From: an uncultured Clostridia bacterium
Lineage (GTDB): Bacteria; Bacillota; Clostridia; Christensenellales; UBA1242
NCBI GenBank assembly: GCA_934776915.1
Contig: CAKVNA010000028.1
Coordinates: 1-9,244 of the forward strand
Direction of reading: 5' to 3'
DNA length: 9,244 nucleotides
Shown here: one piece after another, positions 1 through 6,951 of the stretch
Position numbering within the stretch: the stretch's first letter is position 1
Layout: the number at the start of each line of letters is the position of its first letter
Notes under the pieces: generated by a model
What the model was told of the DNA's origin: nothing
The model's database searches: none
Seen by the model: only the letters and a program-made list of their open reading frames with translations
Program-made: the position numbers and the translations under genes

Positions 1-2
1 CA

Positions 3-389
3 ATAACACTTCCCTTCATGCTTCTTACAACCATTGTCGCAAGCATAATATTAAAACTATCCGTCTTGCAAAGTGTTTTTGTTTGTTTGGCAGGGTGTTT
101 GGCGGTTGTTGCCTTTGCCCTTTTTGGGCTTTTATTAAATCTAAATCACGCCAACTTCAACTGGGTCAACGAAACAGCAGTTGTAAAACAAAGTTTGCCC
201 GTCTTTTTGAGTATGTTTGGTGGCTGGGTATTTGTTGGCATCCTTGCAGGACTATATTTTGCCTTTGCAAGCATTATTTCCGCTGGTGTATATTTCTACA
301 TAGTCTGTGGGCTTATCCTTGCATTAACTGTCATTGAGTTTGTCCTTCTTGAAACAAAAGGCGTGAAAAAGTTTGAAAATTTATATTAA
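3..389 (+). CDS. ABC-2 type transporter permease, C-terminal part (5' end outside window)
   Basis: This is the 3' end of a longer gene. The reading frame is open to the left edge, so the Met at 18 is probably internal. About 128 residues are visible and they are very hydrophobic, with roughly four membrane segments. Between the second and third lies a loop containing LNHANFNWVNETAVVKQSL. From memory of the family, a loop of the form N-x-x-W-x-N-E-x-x-V-K-Q followed by a glycine-rich membrane helix is typical of the C-terminal half of clostridial ABC-2 type permeases, which export an unknown substrate with a separate ATPase. The ATPase would have to lie outside the window. The protein ends in a short charged tail after the last helix, as expected for a genuine C-terminus. 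The gene converges on the minus-strand glycosyltransferase. The substrate cannot be inferred. Confidence 0.6.
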   Translation: MTLPFMLLTTIVASIILKLSVLQSVFVCLAGCLAVVAFALFGLLLNLNHANFNWVNETAVVKQSLPVFLSMFGGWVFVGILAGLYFAFASIISAGVYFYIVCGLILALTVIEFVLLETKGVKKFENLY

Positions 390-403
390 AAATTGATTAA
401 AAC

Positions 404-450
404 AAAAAACCCTCACTTGTTTTGGTGGGGGTTGTTTTAATACTTTTGTA
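404..450. terminator. Rho-independent terminator, probably bidirectional
   Basis: A 9-bp stem (408-416 with 425-433, one G-T pair) closes an 8-base loop and lies 18 bases after the permease stop codon. On the plus strand it is followed by TTTT and more T-rich sequence. On the minus strand it is followed by a longer T-rich run (complement of 391-407). It therefore can end the permease transcript and also the long minus-strand transcript arriving from the glycosyltransferase, although that gene stops about 200 bases away. Confidence 0.75.
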
Positions 451-635
451 TTAGATATAATTATCTTTGTTTTTGATATATTTATCTATATTTAAAATTC
501 TATTTTTGATAAGAATCTTCAATAATTGCTATTGATTATGATTAACTATGTTTTGAAATATTATTTTGTTAAGACTTTTCAACAAACTACTAATTGTAAT
601 TGTCTATATTTTGAATTTTTTGTTTGCAGATTTTT

Positions 636-1751
636 TCAATCTTTTTGATATTCGTTGTAGATATCTTCCAGTTCTTTTTGAACATTTTCTAGTGAATATT
701 GCTTTGATTTTTCCAGACTTTTTTTCCCTAGTTTTTCTCTTAACTCTTTGTCATTTAGCAACTTTTCAAGAGCAGAAGTGAAGGCGGATATATCGTTGTC
801 ATCACACAGAAAACCGTTTTCTCCGTTTTCTATCAAATCTCTTACACCCCTTACATTGCTTCCAACAATAGGCAACGCAAAGTTCATGGCTTCAATTACG
901 GATAGTGCAAGCCCCTCTCTATGAGAAGCGGTTAAAAATACGTCACTTGCGCTCATAATATCCGGCACATTTTTCACATAGCCCATAAATTTAACAACAT
1001 CATCAAGCCCGAGTTCGTGAGAGAGTTTTTTCATATTTTCCATTTCACTTCCCGTACCACAAATGAAATATTTTATGTTTTTATCCTTTAAGTTGGCAAT
1101 GGTTTTAAGCATAACAGGATAGTTTTTATTTTTTGTAAATTCCGACACTGTAAGAATGACAAATTCGTCTTTTATCCCCAAACTTTCCCTAGCCTTATCC
1201 CTTGGAAGAGCTTTTGTCACTTTGTCCCCACTCACTCCAATGCCAGAAATTTTATATTTCTTTTTTGCTTTCCACTTTTGGCAAGCGACATAGTCTTCGT
1301 CATTTATTGTAATTAGGACATTGGTGTATTTGGCAAGGTGTTTTTCCACATTGCGAAAGACAAAATTTTTAAGCCTGCTGCCCCCCTTCAAAAAAGCGAA
1401 GCCATGGGCGGTGTAGAAGCATGGAAGTTTAAACTTTTTTGCAAGCAGTCTGCCCATAAGTCCACCAACTGGTTGTTGCGAATAAACAAGGTCAAACTTT
1501 CTTTCCTTTTGGAGTTTGCAAAGGGCTTTGTATGCTTTTATATTGCGAACTTTAAAGGGATTTCTTGCAAAATCTATTTCGTGCATTGTAAGGTTGTATT
1601 TGTCTTTCAGTTCATCAAACCAAAAACCTGTTTTTGAACAAACACATTCCACTCCATTGTATTGTTTCAAAAATTGAATATGTGGAATAAGAAATTGCCA
1701 AATCATATTATCTGTGGTTGTTATCACCAAAATTTTTTTATTTTTAATCAT
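636..1751 (-). CDS. Glycosyltransferase family 4 protein (EpsD/CapM-like)
   Basis: A GT-B fold retaining glycosyltransferase that would transfer a sugar from a nucleotide-sugar donor onto a lipid- or glycan-linked acceptor at the cytoplasmic face of the membrane. From the ATG at 1751 it has 371 residues. The N-terminal acceptor domain starts with KKILVITTTDN and carries YTAHGFAF at residues 113-120, a motif typical of EpsD/CapM-like enzymes of capsule or exopolysaccharide synthesis. The C-terminal donor domain has HREG (Glu279) and VIEAM (Glu287), forming the E-x7-E donor-binding motif. No signal peptide or membrane helix is evident. A GTG at 1769 overlaps the argS stop as GTGA, but no ribosome site precedes it. 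The ATG at 1751 has GAGAG four bases upstream and the usual family start, so I prefer it. Donor and acceptor are unknown, and no other polysaccharide genes are in view. It is probably cotranscribed with argS. Confidence 0.88.
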   Translation of the reverse strand: MIKNKKILVITTTDNMIWQFLIPHIQFLKQYNGVECVCSKTGFWFDELKDKYNLTMHEIDFARNPFKVRNIKAYKALCKLQKERKFDLVYSQQPVGGLMGRLLAKKFKLPCFYTAHGFAFLKGGSRLKNFVFRNVEKHLAKYTNVLITINDEDYVACQKWKAKKKYKISGIGVSGDKVTKALPRDKARESLGIKDEFVILTVSEFTKNKNYPVMLKTIANLKDKNIKYFICGTGSEMENMKKLSHELGLDDVVKFMGYVKNVPDIMSASDVFLTASHREGLALSVIEAMNFALPIVGSNVRGVRDLIENGENGFLCDDNDISAFTSALEKLLNDKELREKLGKKSLEKSKQYSLENVQKELEDIYNEYQKD

Positions 1752-1765
1752 TTTTCTCTCGCTTT

Positions 1766-3556
1766 TCACATTTTATCTGGAGTGCCAACTGATATGCACT
1801 CAAGGGCATTTTTGATAACCGTCTTGACACAAGTTACAAGAGCCATATTTGTTTTGCTGTAAGACAAATTTTCTGTGTCAATAAGTTTGTCATCTGCACT
1901 CCAAAGCGAGTGGAAAAGTGACGCAAGTTCCTTTACATAGTCAACAATCATATGTGGAGAATGCTTAAAGGCAGACATCTCAATCACTTGTGGATATTTG
2001 GCAAGAAAAACAACAATTTCCTTTGTTTGCTTTGATGGGTTTTCCATAATGCCTTTTAGGTCGTTTGAAGAAAATTCATAATCATAGCCAAACTTTTGCT
2101 TGAAATTTCTGAGTGCAGAATTTGCACGCACATAGGCATATTGAATGTAATAAACAATGTTATCTTTTGACTTTTCCTTAATTTTTACAAGGTCAAAAGT
2201 CATTTGAGTTTCGGCACTTTTTGAAAGCATGAAAAGTTTAAGTTCGTCAATATTTATTTCCTTTGCCACATCACTCAAAAGCACAAAAGTTCCCTTTCTC
2301 TTTGACATCTTAAAAGGTTCGCCATTCTTTTCGAGTGCGACCATTTGGCAAAGCAAAACTTGCAATTTTGCCTTGCCGTCTGACACAGCTTCCACAGCGC
2401 TTGTTATTCTTTTTACATATCCGCCATGGTCTGCGCCCAAGATGTTAATCATGTAGTTGTATCCCCTATCAAACTTATCTTTGTGATAGGCAATGTCCGA
2501 GGCAAAATATGTTGTTGTGCCATCTGGACGGGCAACAACTCTGTCTTTGTCATCTCCAAAAGCAGTGGAACGGAACAATGTTTGAGGCAAATCTGAATAT
2601 TTTGACTCCTCTTGTTCTTCTTCGTTTGCACTGCCACCAACAGGTGCAGAAAGTTTGCCTTTATACACAAGGCTTTCCTTCTTTTGTTCCCCATTTTCGT
2701 CAGTTATAGTTACAAATTTATGCTCCAACATATCAAGCACTTCTTCAACTTTCTTTTCTTCCACAAGTTTTGTTTCAGAAGCAAAGTTGTCAAATTCCAA
2801 CCCCAAAAGTTTTAGGTCAGACTTAATAATTTCAAGCATACCCTCAACACATTCAGTTTTAAGTTGTTTGTAAAATTCTTCTTCACTAAGCCCAACAAAC
2901 TTGTTCCCATATTTTTTTGCAAGAAGTTTGGCAAAATATACAAGATAGTCACCAGGGTAGCACCCTTCTGGCACACTCTTGTTTTTGTGAAGGCCAAAGC
3001 ATTGCTCATATCTAAATTGAATAGATTTTAAAAGTGTTCCAATTTGAACACCATAGTCGTTTACATAATATTCTTTTGTGACGGAATAGCCCGCTTTGCT
3101 CATAAGTTTTGAAAGAGCCAAGCCCAAAATTGCTCCACGGCAATGCCCCACATGAAGTGGCCCTGTTGGATTTGCAGAAACAAATTCCAAAAGCACTTTT
3201 TCCTTTTTCTTGCCGTCACCAAAGTGTTCATTCTCACAAACTATGATTGCCAAAAATTGTTCCCAAATTTCTTTTGTGAACACAAGATTTATATATCCGC
3301 CCACCACTTGAACACTTGCAATTTCATCTAATTTTTCTATCTCGTCTGCTAGTTCTTTTGCAAGGTCATTTGGTTTTTTCCCGCTGACTTTTGCAAACAC
3401 CATGGCTGCATTGGTGGAATAGTCACAACCAGTTTCTTGTGGTGGAATGGAAAATCTTAACGCCATTTGCAGTCTTTCATTTTGGGTGTATCCGTCCCCA
3501 ATTTTGCTTGCAACAATTCCCCTAACTTTGTCCGCCACTTGTTCAAAAATGTCCAT
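1766..3556 (-). CDS. argS: Arginyl-tRNA synthetase
   Basis: Class I aminoacyl-tRNA synthetase that charges tRNA-Arg using ATP. It has 596 residues, normal for the family. In order: an N-terminal Add1 domain (about 1-100) that contacts the tRNA D-loop, the catalytic Rossmann domain with SANPTGPLHVGH (HIGH motif, residues 135-138), FGDDKDRV (334-340), GADHGGYVKR (374-383), the KMSKR signature (416-420) and a C-terminal helical anticodon-binding domain from about 465. Residues 300-327 hold an insertion before LFRSTAFGDD, containing a Glu-rich stretch. This and the TNAAMVFAK segment (48-56) recall alphaproteobacterial ArgRS more than the Bacillus type. The ATG at 3556 has GGGGG six bases upstream. 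A 129-base leader separates it from greA. No T-box motif is present. The downstream glycosyltransferase begins within 15 bases of the stop or overlaps it. Confidence 0.98.
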   Translation of the reverse strand: MDIFEQVADKVRGIVASKIGDGYTQNERLQMALRFSIPPQETGCDYSTNAAMVFAKVSGKKPNDLAKELADEIEKLDEIASVQVVGGYINLVFTKEIWEQFLAIIVCENEHFGDGKKKEKVLLEFVSANPTGPLHVGHCRGAILGLALSKLMSKAGYSVTKEYYVNDYGVQIGTLLKSIQFRYEQCFGLHKNKSVPEGCYPGDYLVYFAKLLAKKYGNKFVGLSEEEFYKQLKTECVEGMLEIIKSDLKLLGLEFDNFASETKLVEEKKVEEVLDMLEHKFVTITDENGEQKKESLVYKGKLSAPVGGSANEEEQEESKYSDLPQTLFRSTAFGDDKDRVVARPDGTTTYFASDIAYHKDKFDRGYNYMINILGADHGGYVKRITSAVEAVSDGKAKLQVLLCQMVALEKNGEPFKMSKRKGTFVLLSDVAKEINIDELKLFMLSKSAETQMTFDLVKIKEKSKDNIVYYIQYAYVRANSALRNFKQKFGYDYEFSSNDLKGIMENPSKQTKEIVVFLAKYPQVIEMSAFKHSPHMIVDYVKELASLFHSLWSADDKLIDTENLSYSKTNMALVTCVKTVIKNALECISVGTPDKM

Positions 3557-3588
3557 ACATTTCCCCCATTGTATCTGTTTATGTTTTC

Positions 3589-3625
3589 AAGTTATCCACA
3601 ATTTTTGTTTTTTTGTAGATAACTT
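3589..3625. promoter_or_regulatory. Inverted pair of DnaA-box-like sites in the greA-argS gap
   Basis: TTATCCACA at 3592-3600 (plus strand) exactly matches the DnaA-box consensus TTATNCACA. TTATCTACA at 3614-3622 on the minus strand matches with one change. They face each other across 13 bases and together create an 8-bp inverted repeat (3589-3596 with 3618-3625). A third, weaker candidate, TTGTTCACA on the minus strand, is at 3650-3658. There is no T-tract suited to a terminator after the stem on the minus strand. Whether DnaA binds here is untested. In AT-rich DNA such matches can occur by chance. Confidence 0.35.
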
Positions 3626-3685
3626 TTGTGTATTCCCTCTGTTTTTTTTTGTGAACAATATTTGTCCGCAAAGATTAAAATATTT

Positions 3686-4186
3686 TTATAAAATTGGCAA
3701 ATCAACATTGTCCGAAGTTGCCTTTTCTATTTTTAATATTTTAACAAAATATGAATAACTATCTGACACCTTTATATTCACTCTATCGCCAACTTTTTTG
3801 CCCAAAATGGCTTGTCCAAAGGGAGATTCTTTGCTGATAACACCCTTTGAAGCGTCATTTCGCATGGTGGTGGAAAGTTGAATAACTTCCTCCTCGCCCT
3901 CGTCCTCAAAAAACACCGTCACCTTGTCAAACATTCCAACTTCATCACTTGTTGGGTCAAGTTTAATAATTTTTGCTGTTTTTATCATAGCTTTTAAATA
4001 TTCAATTCTGCTTTCGTTCCTGCCTTTTTGTGCACGAGCTGCATGATATTCTGCATTTTCACTTAGGTCGCCATGCGCTTTGGCTTCAATAATTGCTTGC
4101 GAAATTTGTGGCCTTATTACATTTATCCTGTGGTCAATTTCCTCTTGCATTTGCTTAATATCATTTTCCGTCAATTCGTTAAACAT
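3686..4186 (-). CDS. greA: Transcription elongation factor GreA
   Basis: GreA enters the secondary channel of stalled, backtracked RNA polymerase and stimulates cleavage of the nascent RNA so that elongation can resume. From the ATG at 4186 the protein has 166 residues, close to the usual 155-160. The N-terminal coiled coil (about 1-76) carries at its tip the motif GDLSENAEYHAAR, with acidic residues Asp40 and Glu43 matching the catalytic Asp41/Glu44 of E. coli GreA. A C-terminal FKBP-like domain follows (about 80-155) with the signature SPFGQAILGKKVGDRV. The frame is open further upstream to a TTG at 4210, but GGGAG lies five bases before the ATG at 4186 and the extra eight residues do not fit the family. 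The C-terminus runs about ten residues past the usual end. The gaps to tcdA upstream and argS downstream are about 105 and 129 bases. Confidence 0.95.
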   Translation of the reverse strand: MFNELTENDIKQMQEEIDHRINVIRPQISQAIIEAKAHGDLSENAEYHAARAQKGRNESRIEYLKAMIKTAKIIKLDPTSDEVGMFDKVTVFFEDEGEEEVIQLSTTMRNDASKGVISKESPFGQAILGKKVGDRVNIKVSDSYSYFVKILKIEKATSDNVDLPIL

Positions 4187-4191
4187 GCCTT

Positions 4192-4196
4192 CTCCC
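4192..4196 (-). promoter_or_regulatory. Ribosome binding site fixing the greA start
   Basis: GGGAG on the minus strand is five bases before the ATG at 4186. It lies inside the sequence that would be coding if the upstream TTG at 4210 were used, so it decides for the shorter protein. Confidence 0.6.
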
Positions 4197-4290
4197 GTTT
4201 TGTTTTTCAATTTTTTTTATTTTAAATATCAAAAATTTTCATTTTTTTTAGATTTTTAGTCTTGCTTAATTTTTTCCTAAAATACCAGTG

Positions 4291-4968
4291 TTATTTTTCA
4301 AGAATTTTGTTTGAAACAAAACTTACCATAACGCCAGCACACATCAGTGGATAATATACAACGCTTCCAAGAGCTCCCGTTTTTTCTGTTTGTTCCTTTG
4401 TATAACACACTTCAACTGGGGCAGTAAAATTGTCTTTTTTAAGTTCATTTCTCAGTTTTCTTGCCAACCCGTCATAACTTGTTTTCCAAAGATTTTCCAC
4501 AACAAAGTGAGGCATTTTTGCCCTGTTTCCTGTGCCCATTGCGCAAACAAGTGGAATGTTGTTTTCATGGCAAAATTTGATAATCTCCACTTTTGCCATT
4601 ATATCGTCAATGGCATCAATAACATAATCATAATCTCCAAGAAGAACTTTGCTTATGTTGTCACCAGAGATTTTTTCGCAGATGGCAGTTACATTGCAGT
4701 TTGGATTTATGCTTAAAATTCTTTGCTTTGCCACTTCACATTTCTTTTGCCCAACATTTGAAATTAAAGACAACACTTGCCTGTTGATATTTGTTAGGTC
4801 AAACTTGTCAAAATCAACAACTGTAATATTTCCAACGCCCAATCTTGCAAGCATCTCAATAACATAGCCACCAACACCGCCAGCACCCAAAACAGCAATA
4901 TTTGCCTTTTTAATTTTATCATATTCTTCGCCCATAACAAGCTTTGTTCTATCTTCAAAACTATCCAT
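4291..4968 (-). CDS. tcdA: tRNA threonylcarbamoyladenosine dehydratase (TcdA/YrvM family, ThiF/E1-like)
   Basis: This E1-like enzyme uses ATP to cyclise the t6A base at position 37 of ANN-decoding tRNAs into ct6A, which supports accurate decoding. From the ATG at 4968 it has 225 residues. It begins with the family pattern (MDSFEDRTKLVMG). Visible are the nucleotide-binding loop GAGGVGG (28-34), VVDFDKFDLTNINRQ with the ThiF-family Arg63, and VIDAIDD (116-122) with the conserved Asp. WKTSYDGLARKLRNELKK (161-178) and VEVCY with Cys188 correspond to the TcdA segments that follow the core. It is about 25-40 residues shorter than E. coli TcdA, mostly near the C-terminus. There are two in-frame ATGs (4974 and 4968); AAGGAG is seven bases before the second and only one before the first. 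Other ThiF-like roles, such as sulfur activation, are less likely because no ThiS/MoaD-type partner is nearby. Confidence 0.85.
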   Translation of the reverse strand: MDSFEDRTKLVMGEEYDKIKKANIAVLGAGGVGGYVIEMLARLGVGNITVVDFDKFDLTNINRQVLSLISNVGQKKCEVAKQRILSINPNCNVTAICEKISGDNISKVLLGDYDYVIDAIDDIMAKVEIIKFCHENNIPLVCAMGTGNRAKMPHFVVENLWKTSYDGLARKLRNELKKDNFTAPVEVCYTKEQTEKTGALGSVVYYPLMCAGVMVSFVSNKILEK

Positions 4969-4975
4969 TCCCATT

Positions 4976-4981
4976 CTCCTT
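4976..4981 (-). promoter_or_regulatory. Ribosome binding site for tcdA
   Basis: AAGGAG on the minus strand lies seven bases before the ATG at 4968 but only one base before the ATG at 4974. The spacing favours the downstream ATG. Confidence 0.6.
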
Positions 4982-5083
4982 TTTGCATATTAAAGTTTGT
5001 TTTTAGTCATTATTTAAAAGCCACAACTATCTTCCAACTTTTTATTTTTTTTATGTTTTAAATTATGTAATTCTACAAACGAT

Positions 5084-6940
5084 TTAAATCTTAAAATATT
5101 TTTTAACTTTCTTAATTTTTCTTGGAGTTCCTTGTGGATAACGCAAATTTATGTCAAGCCACAGACCTTTTTCAAGCACAGATTTTTCACGAGTAAAGGC
5201 ATAAAAAGTTTTTGCCCCGTGATAATTCCCCATGCCACTATATCCAACACCGCCAAAGGGCAACTTTTCTTCACTTAAGTGCATGATTGTGTCGTTAATG
5301 CACCCGCCGCCAAATGCCACTTGAGATTTTATTTTTGCAATGCAATCTTTGTCTTTTCCAAAGTGATAAAGTGCCAAAGGTTTGTCCATATTTCTAAACT
5401 TTTCAATCACTTCGTCAAGGTCGTCAAAAGTCAAAACTGGCATAACTGGCCCAAAAACTTCTTCTTGCATAATTTCGTCATTCCACGAAACATCGCTCAA
5501 AATTGTTGGCTCGATAATTTGTCCATGAGTTTTGCCTCCGCACTCAACATTGCCATTTTTTATAAAATTTTGAAGCCTTGTCACATCACTTTTCTTACAA
5601 ACTTTTACAAAAGTTGTCAAAAATTCGTCTTTTTCTGCACCCAAATGGTGTTCATAATAAAACTTTTTGACCCATTTTTTTGCACTTTCAACAAACTTGT
5701 CCTTAATGTCACTGTGCACCAAAACATAATCTGGAGCAACACATGTTTGCCCTGCGTTCAAAAATTTTCCCCATACAATTCTCTTTGCACTTAAGTCAAT
5801 GTTTGCATCTTTGTCAACAATGCAAGGGCTTTTGCCACCCAGTTCCAAAATCATTGGAGTGAGATATTTTGCTTGTTTTTCTGCCAGTTCTCGTGCCATT
5901 TTTGGCGAGCCTGTGTAGAAAATAAAGTCAAATTTTGTGTCAAAAATGCTTTCAATTTCCTCTTCTTTTGTCACCACATAAACATAATCTTCATCAAAAA
6001 TGCTTAACATTTTTTTAATAACTTTTGTTATGTTTGGGGTGTTTCTTGAAGGTTTTATTATAGCAGTGTTTCCGCCAGCCAAAGCCCCAATAAGTGGAAT
6101 GAGTGTCAGTTGAAGGGGATAATTCCAAGGCGAAGCAATAAGAGTTACGCCATATGGGTCATGCAAAACATAGCCTTTTGAAGGAAAATTTGCAAACGAT
6201 GTGCGAACTCGTTTTGGCTTAGTCAAACTTACAAGATTTGCAATCATGTAGTTTATTTCTTTCATCACAAGCCCAAGTTCAGTCAGCACCACATCAAACT
6301 CAAGTTTGTTTAAGTCTGTTCTAAATGCTGAACAAATTTGGTCATAATATGCCTTAATTTGCAGTCTAAGTCTTTTAAGTTGAAGCAGGCGGAAGTTTAT
6401 ATCAAGAGTTTTGTTTGTTGCATAAAAAGCTCTTTGTCTTGCGACAACTTTTTCAAGCGAAGTCAGATTTTGGTCTTTCTCGACTTCGTTCTTTTCGTCA
6501 AGTTTTAAAACTGTTTCTTCTTTCTTTTCAGAAACATTTTCTTCACTCAAAGAATTTTGTTCATCAATATTCTCAGCCACTTTTTCTTCCACTAAATCTT
6601 CTTTTTGCTCAGAAATTTCTTCTGGTTCTCTGCCATAGTTGTCTTCGACTTCACCATTTTCAACTTCATTTTCAGTGGTTTTCAAGTCTTTTTTATTGTT
6701 ATCTTGTTCGCTTTCAAAGATAACCGCCTCATTTTCATTGTTTTCTTGTTGAATTTCCACTTTTTGAGCAGTTTCATCAAAGGCAAGTGGCTTTTCAGCG
6801 ACAAGTGGAGTTAAAACTTCTTTTTCTTCACTCTTATTTTCTGATTTTGTCGCTGGTTTTACAGTTTTTTTGTGCAAGGTTTCCTTTGCCCTTTTTATCA
6901 CACCAACCTTGTTTTTTACATTCTTTTTAGTTTCAGCCAT
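5084..6940 (-). CDS. Class 3 aldehyde dehydrogenase with long charged N-terminal extension
   Basis: NAD(P)-dependent oxidation of an aldehyde, probably aliphatic or aromatic as in the ALDH3 group, to the carboxylate. The protein has 618 residues, of which about 162-618 form a normal ALDH3-like core. Visible are SPWNYPLQ (Asn273), MILELGGKSP (general base Glu366), NAGQTCVAPDYV (nucleophile Cys400), EEVFGP (493-498) and PFGGVGYSGMG (561-571). The C-terminal KSVLEKGLWLDINLRYPQ is also typical of class 3 enzymes. Residues 1-36 are Lys-rich and about 38-160 are very rich in Glu, Asn and Lys, of low complexity and probably disordered; I recognise no domain there. The start is well supported: AGGAGGGG lies just upstream and overlaps the cysS stop codon, nine bases away. 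No signal peptide is visible, so it is probably cytoplasmic. Catalytic residues are intact. The substrate is unknown. Confidence 0.92.
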   Translation of the reverse strand: MAETKKNVKNKVGVIKRAKETLHKKTVKPATKSENKSEEKEVLTPLVAEKPLAFDETAQKVEIQQENNENEAVIFESEQDNNKKDLKTTENEVENGEVEDNYGREPEEISEQKEDLVEEKVAENIDEQNSLSEENVSEKKEETVLKLDEKNEVEKDQNLTSLEKVVARQRAFYATNKTLDINFRLLQLKRLRLQIKAYYDQICSAFRTDLNKLEFDVVLTELGLVMKEINYMIANLVSLTKPKRVRTSFANFPSKGYVLHDPYGVTLIASPWNYPLQLTLIPLIGALAGGNTAIIKPSRNTPNITKVIKKMLSIFDEDYVYVVTKEEEIESIFDTKFDFIFYTGSPKMARELAEKQAKYLTPMILELGGKSPCIVDKDANIDLSAKRIVWGKFLNAGQTCVAPDYVLVHSDIKDKFVESAKKWVKKFYYEHHLGAEKDEFLTTFVKVCKKSDVTRLQNFIKNGNVECGGKTHGQIIEPTILSDVSWNDEIMQEEVFGPVMPVLTFDDLDEVIEKFRNMDKPLALYHFGKDKDCIAKIKSQVAFGGGCINDTIMHLSEEKLPFGGVGYSGMGNYHGAKTFYAFTREKSVLEKGLWLDINLRYPQGTPRKIKKVKKYFKI

Positions 6941-6943
6941 GTT

Positions 6944-6951
6944 CCCCTCCT
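6944..6951 (-). promoter_or_regulatory. Strong ribosome binding site for the aldehyde dehydrogenase, overlapping the cysS stop
   Basis: AGGAGGGG on the minus strand ends three bases before the ATG at 6940 and includes two bases of the cysS TAG. It shows that the charged extension is translated and that the two genes are likely to be translationally coupled. Confidence 0.8.

Noticed and set aside
566..781. Plus-strand open frame rich in Phe and Leu near the end of the glycosyltransferase
   Set aside because: Most of it is antisense to the glycosyltransferase C-terminus. The hydrophobicity comes from T-rich sequence and no ribosome site is present.
1752..1769. GTG start for the glycosyltransferase overlapping the argS stop
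   Set aside because: No ribosome site precedes it and the family usually starts at the MIKNKKILVI position. It cannot be fully excluded because GTGA overlaps are common in coupled genes.
2449..2694. Minus-strand open frame of 81 codons inside argS in another frame
   Set aside because: It overlaps a clearly conserved synthetase, has no ribosome site and its composition looks like a shifted reading of argS.
3589..3625. Intrinsic terminator after greA
   Set aside because: The 8-bp stem has a 21-base loop and no following T-run on the minus strand.
3557..3685. T-box riboswitch upstream of argS
   Set aside because: The leader has no T-box core sequence (GGTGGNACCGCG type) and no terminator hairpin with a T-run ahead of argS.
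4187..4210. Longer greA start at a TTG, adding eight residues
   Set aside because: The added residues do not fit GreA, TTG has no ribosome site, and GGGAG stands at the correct distance from the ATG at 4186.
5279..5794. Plus-strand open frame of 171 codons opposite the aldehyde dehydrogenase
   Set aside because: It is antisense to the conserved catalytic core, Cys- and Phe-rich in the manner of a complement-strand frame, and resembles no known protein.
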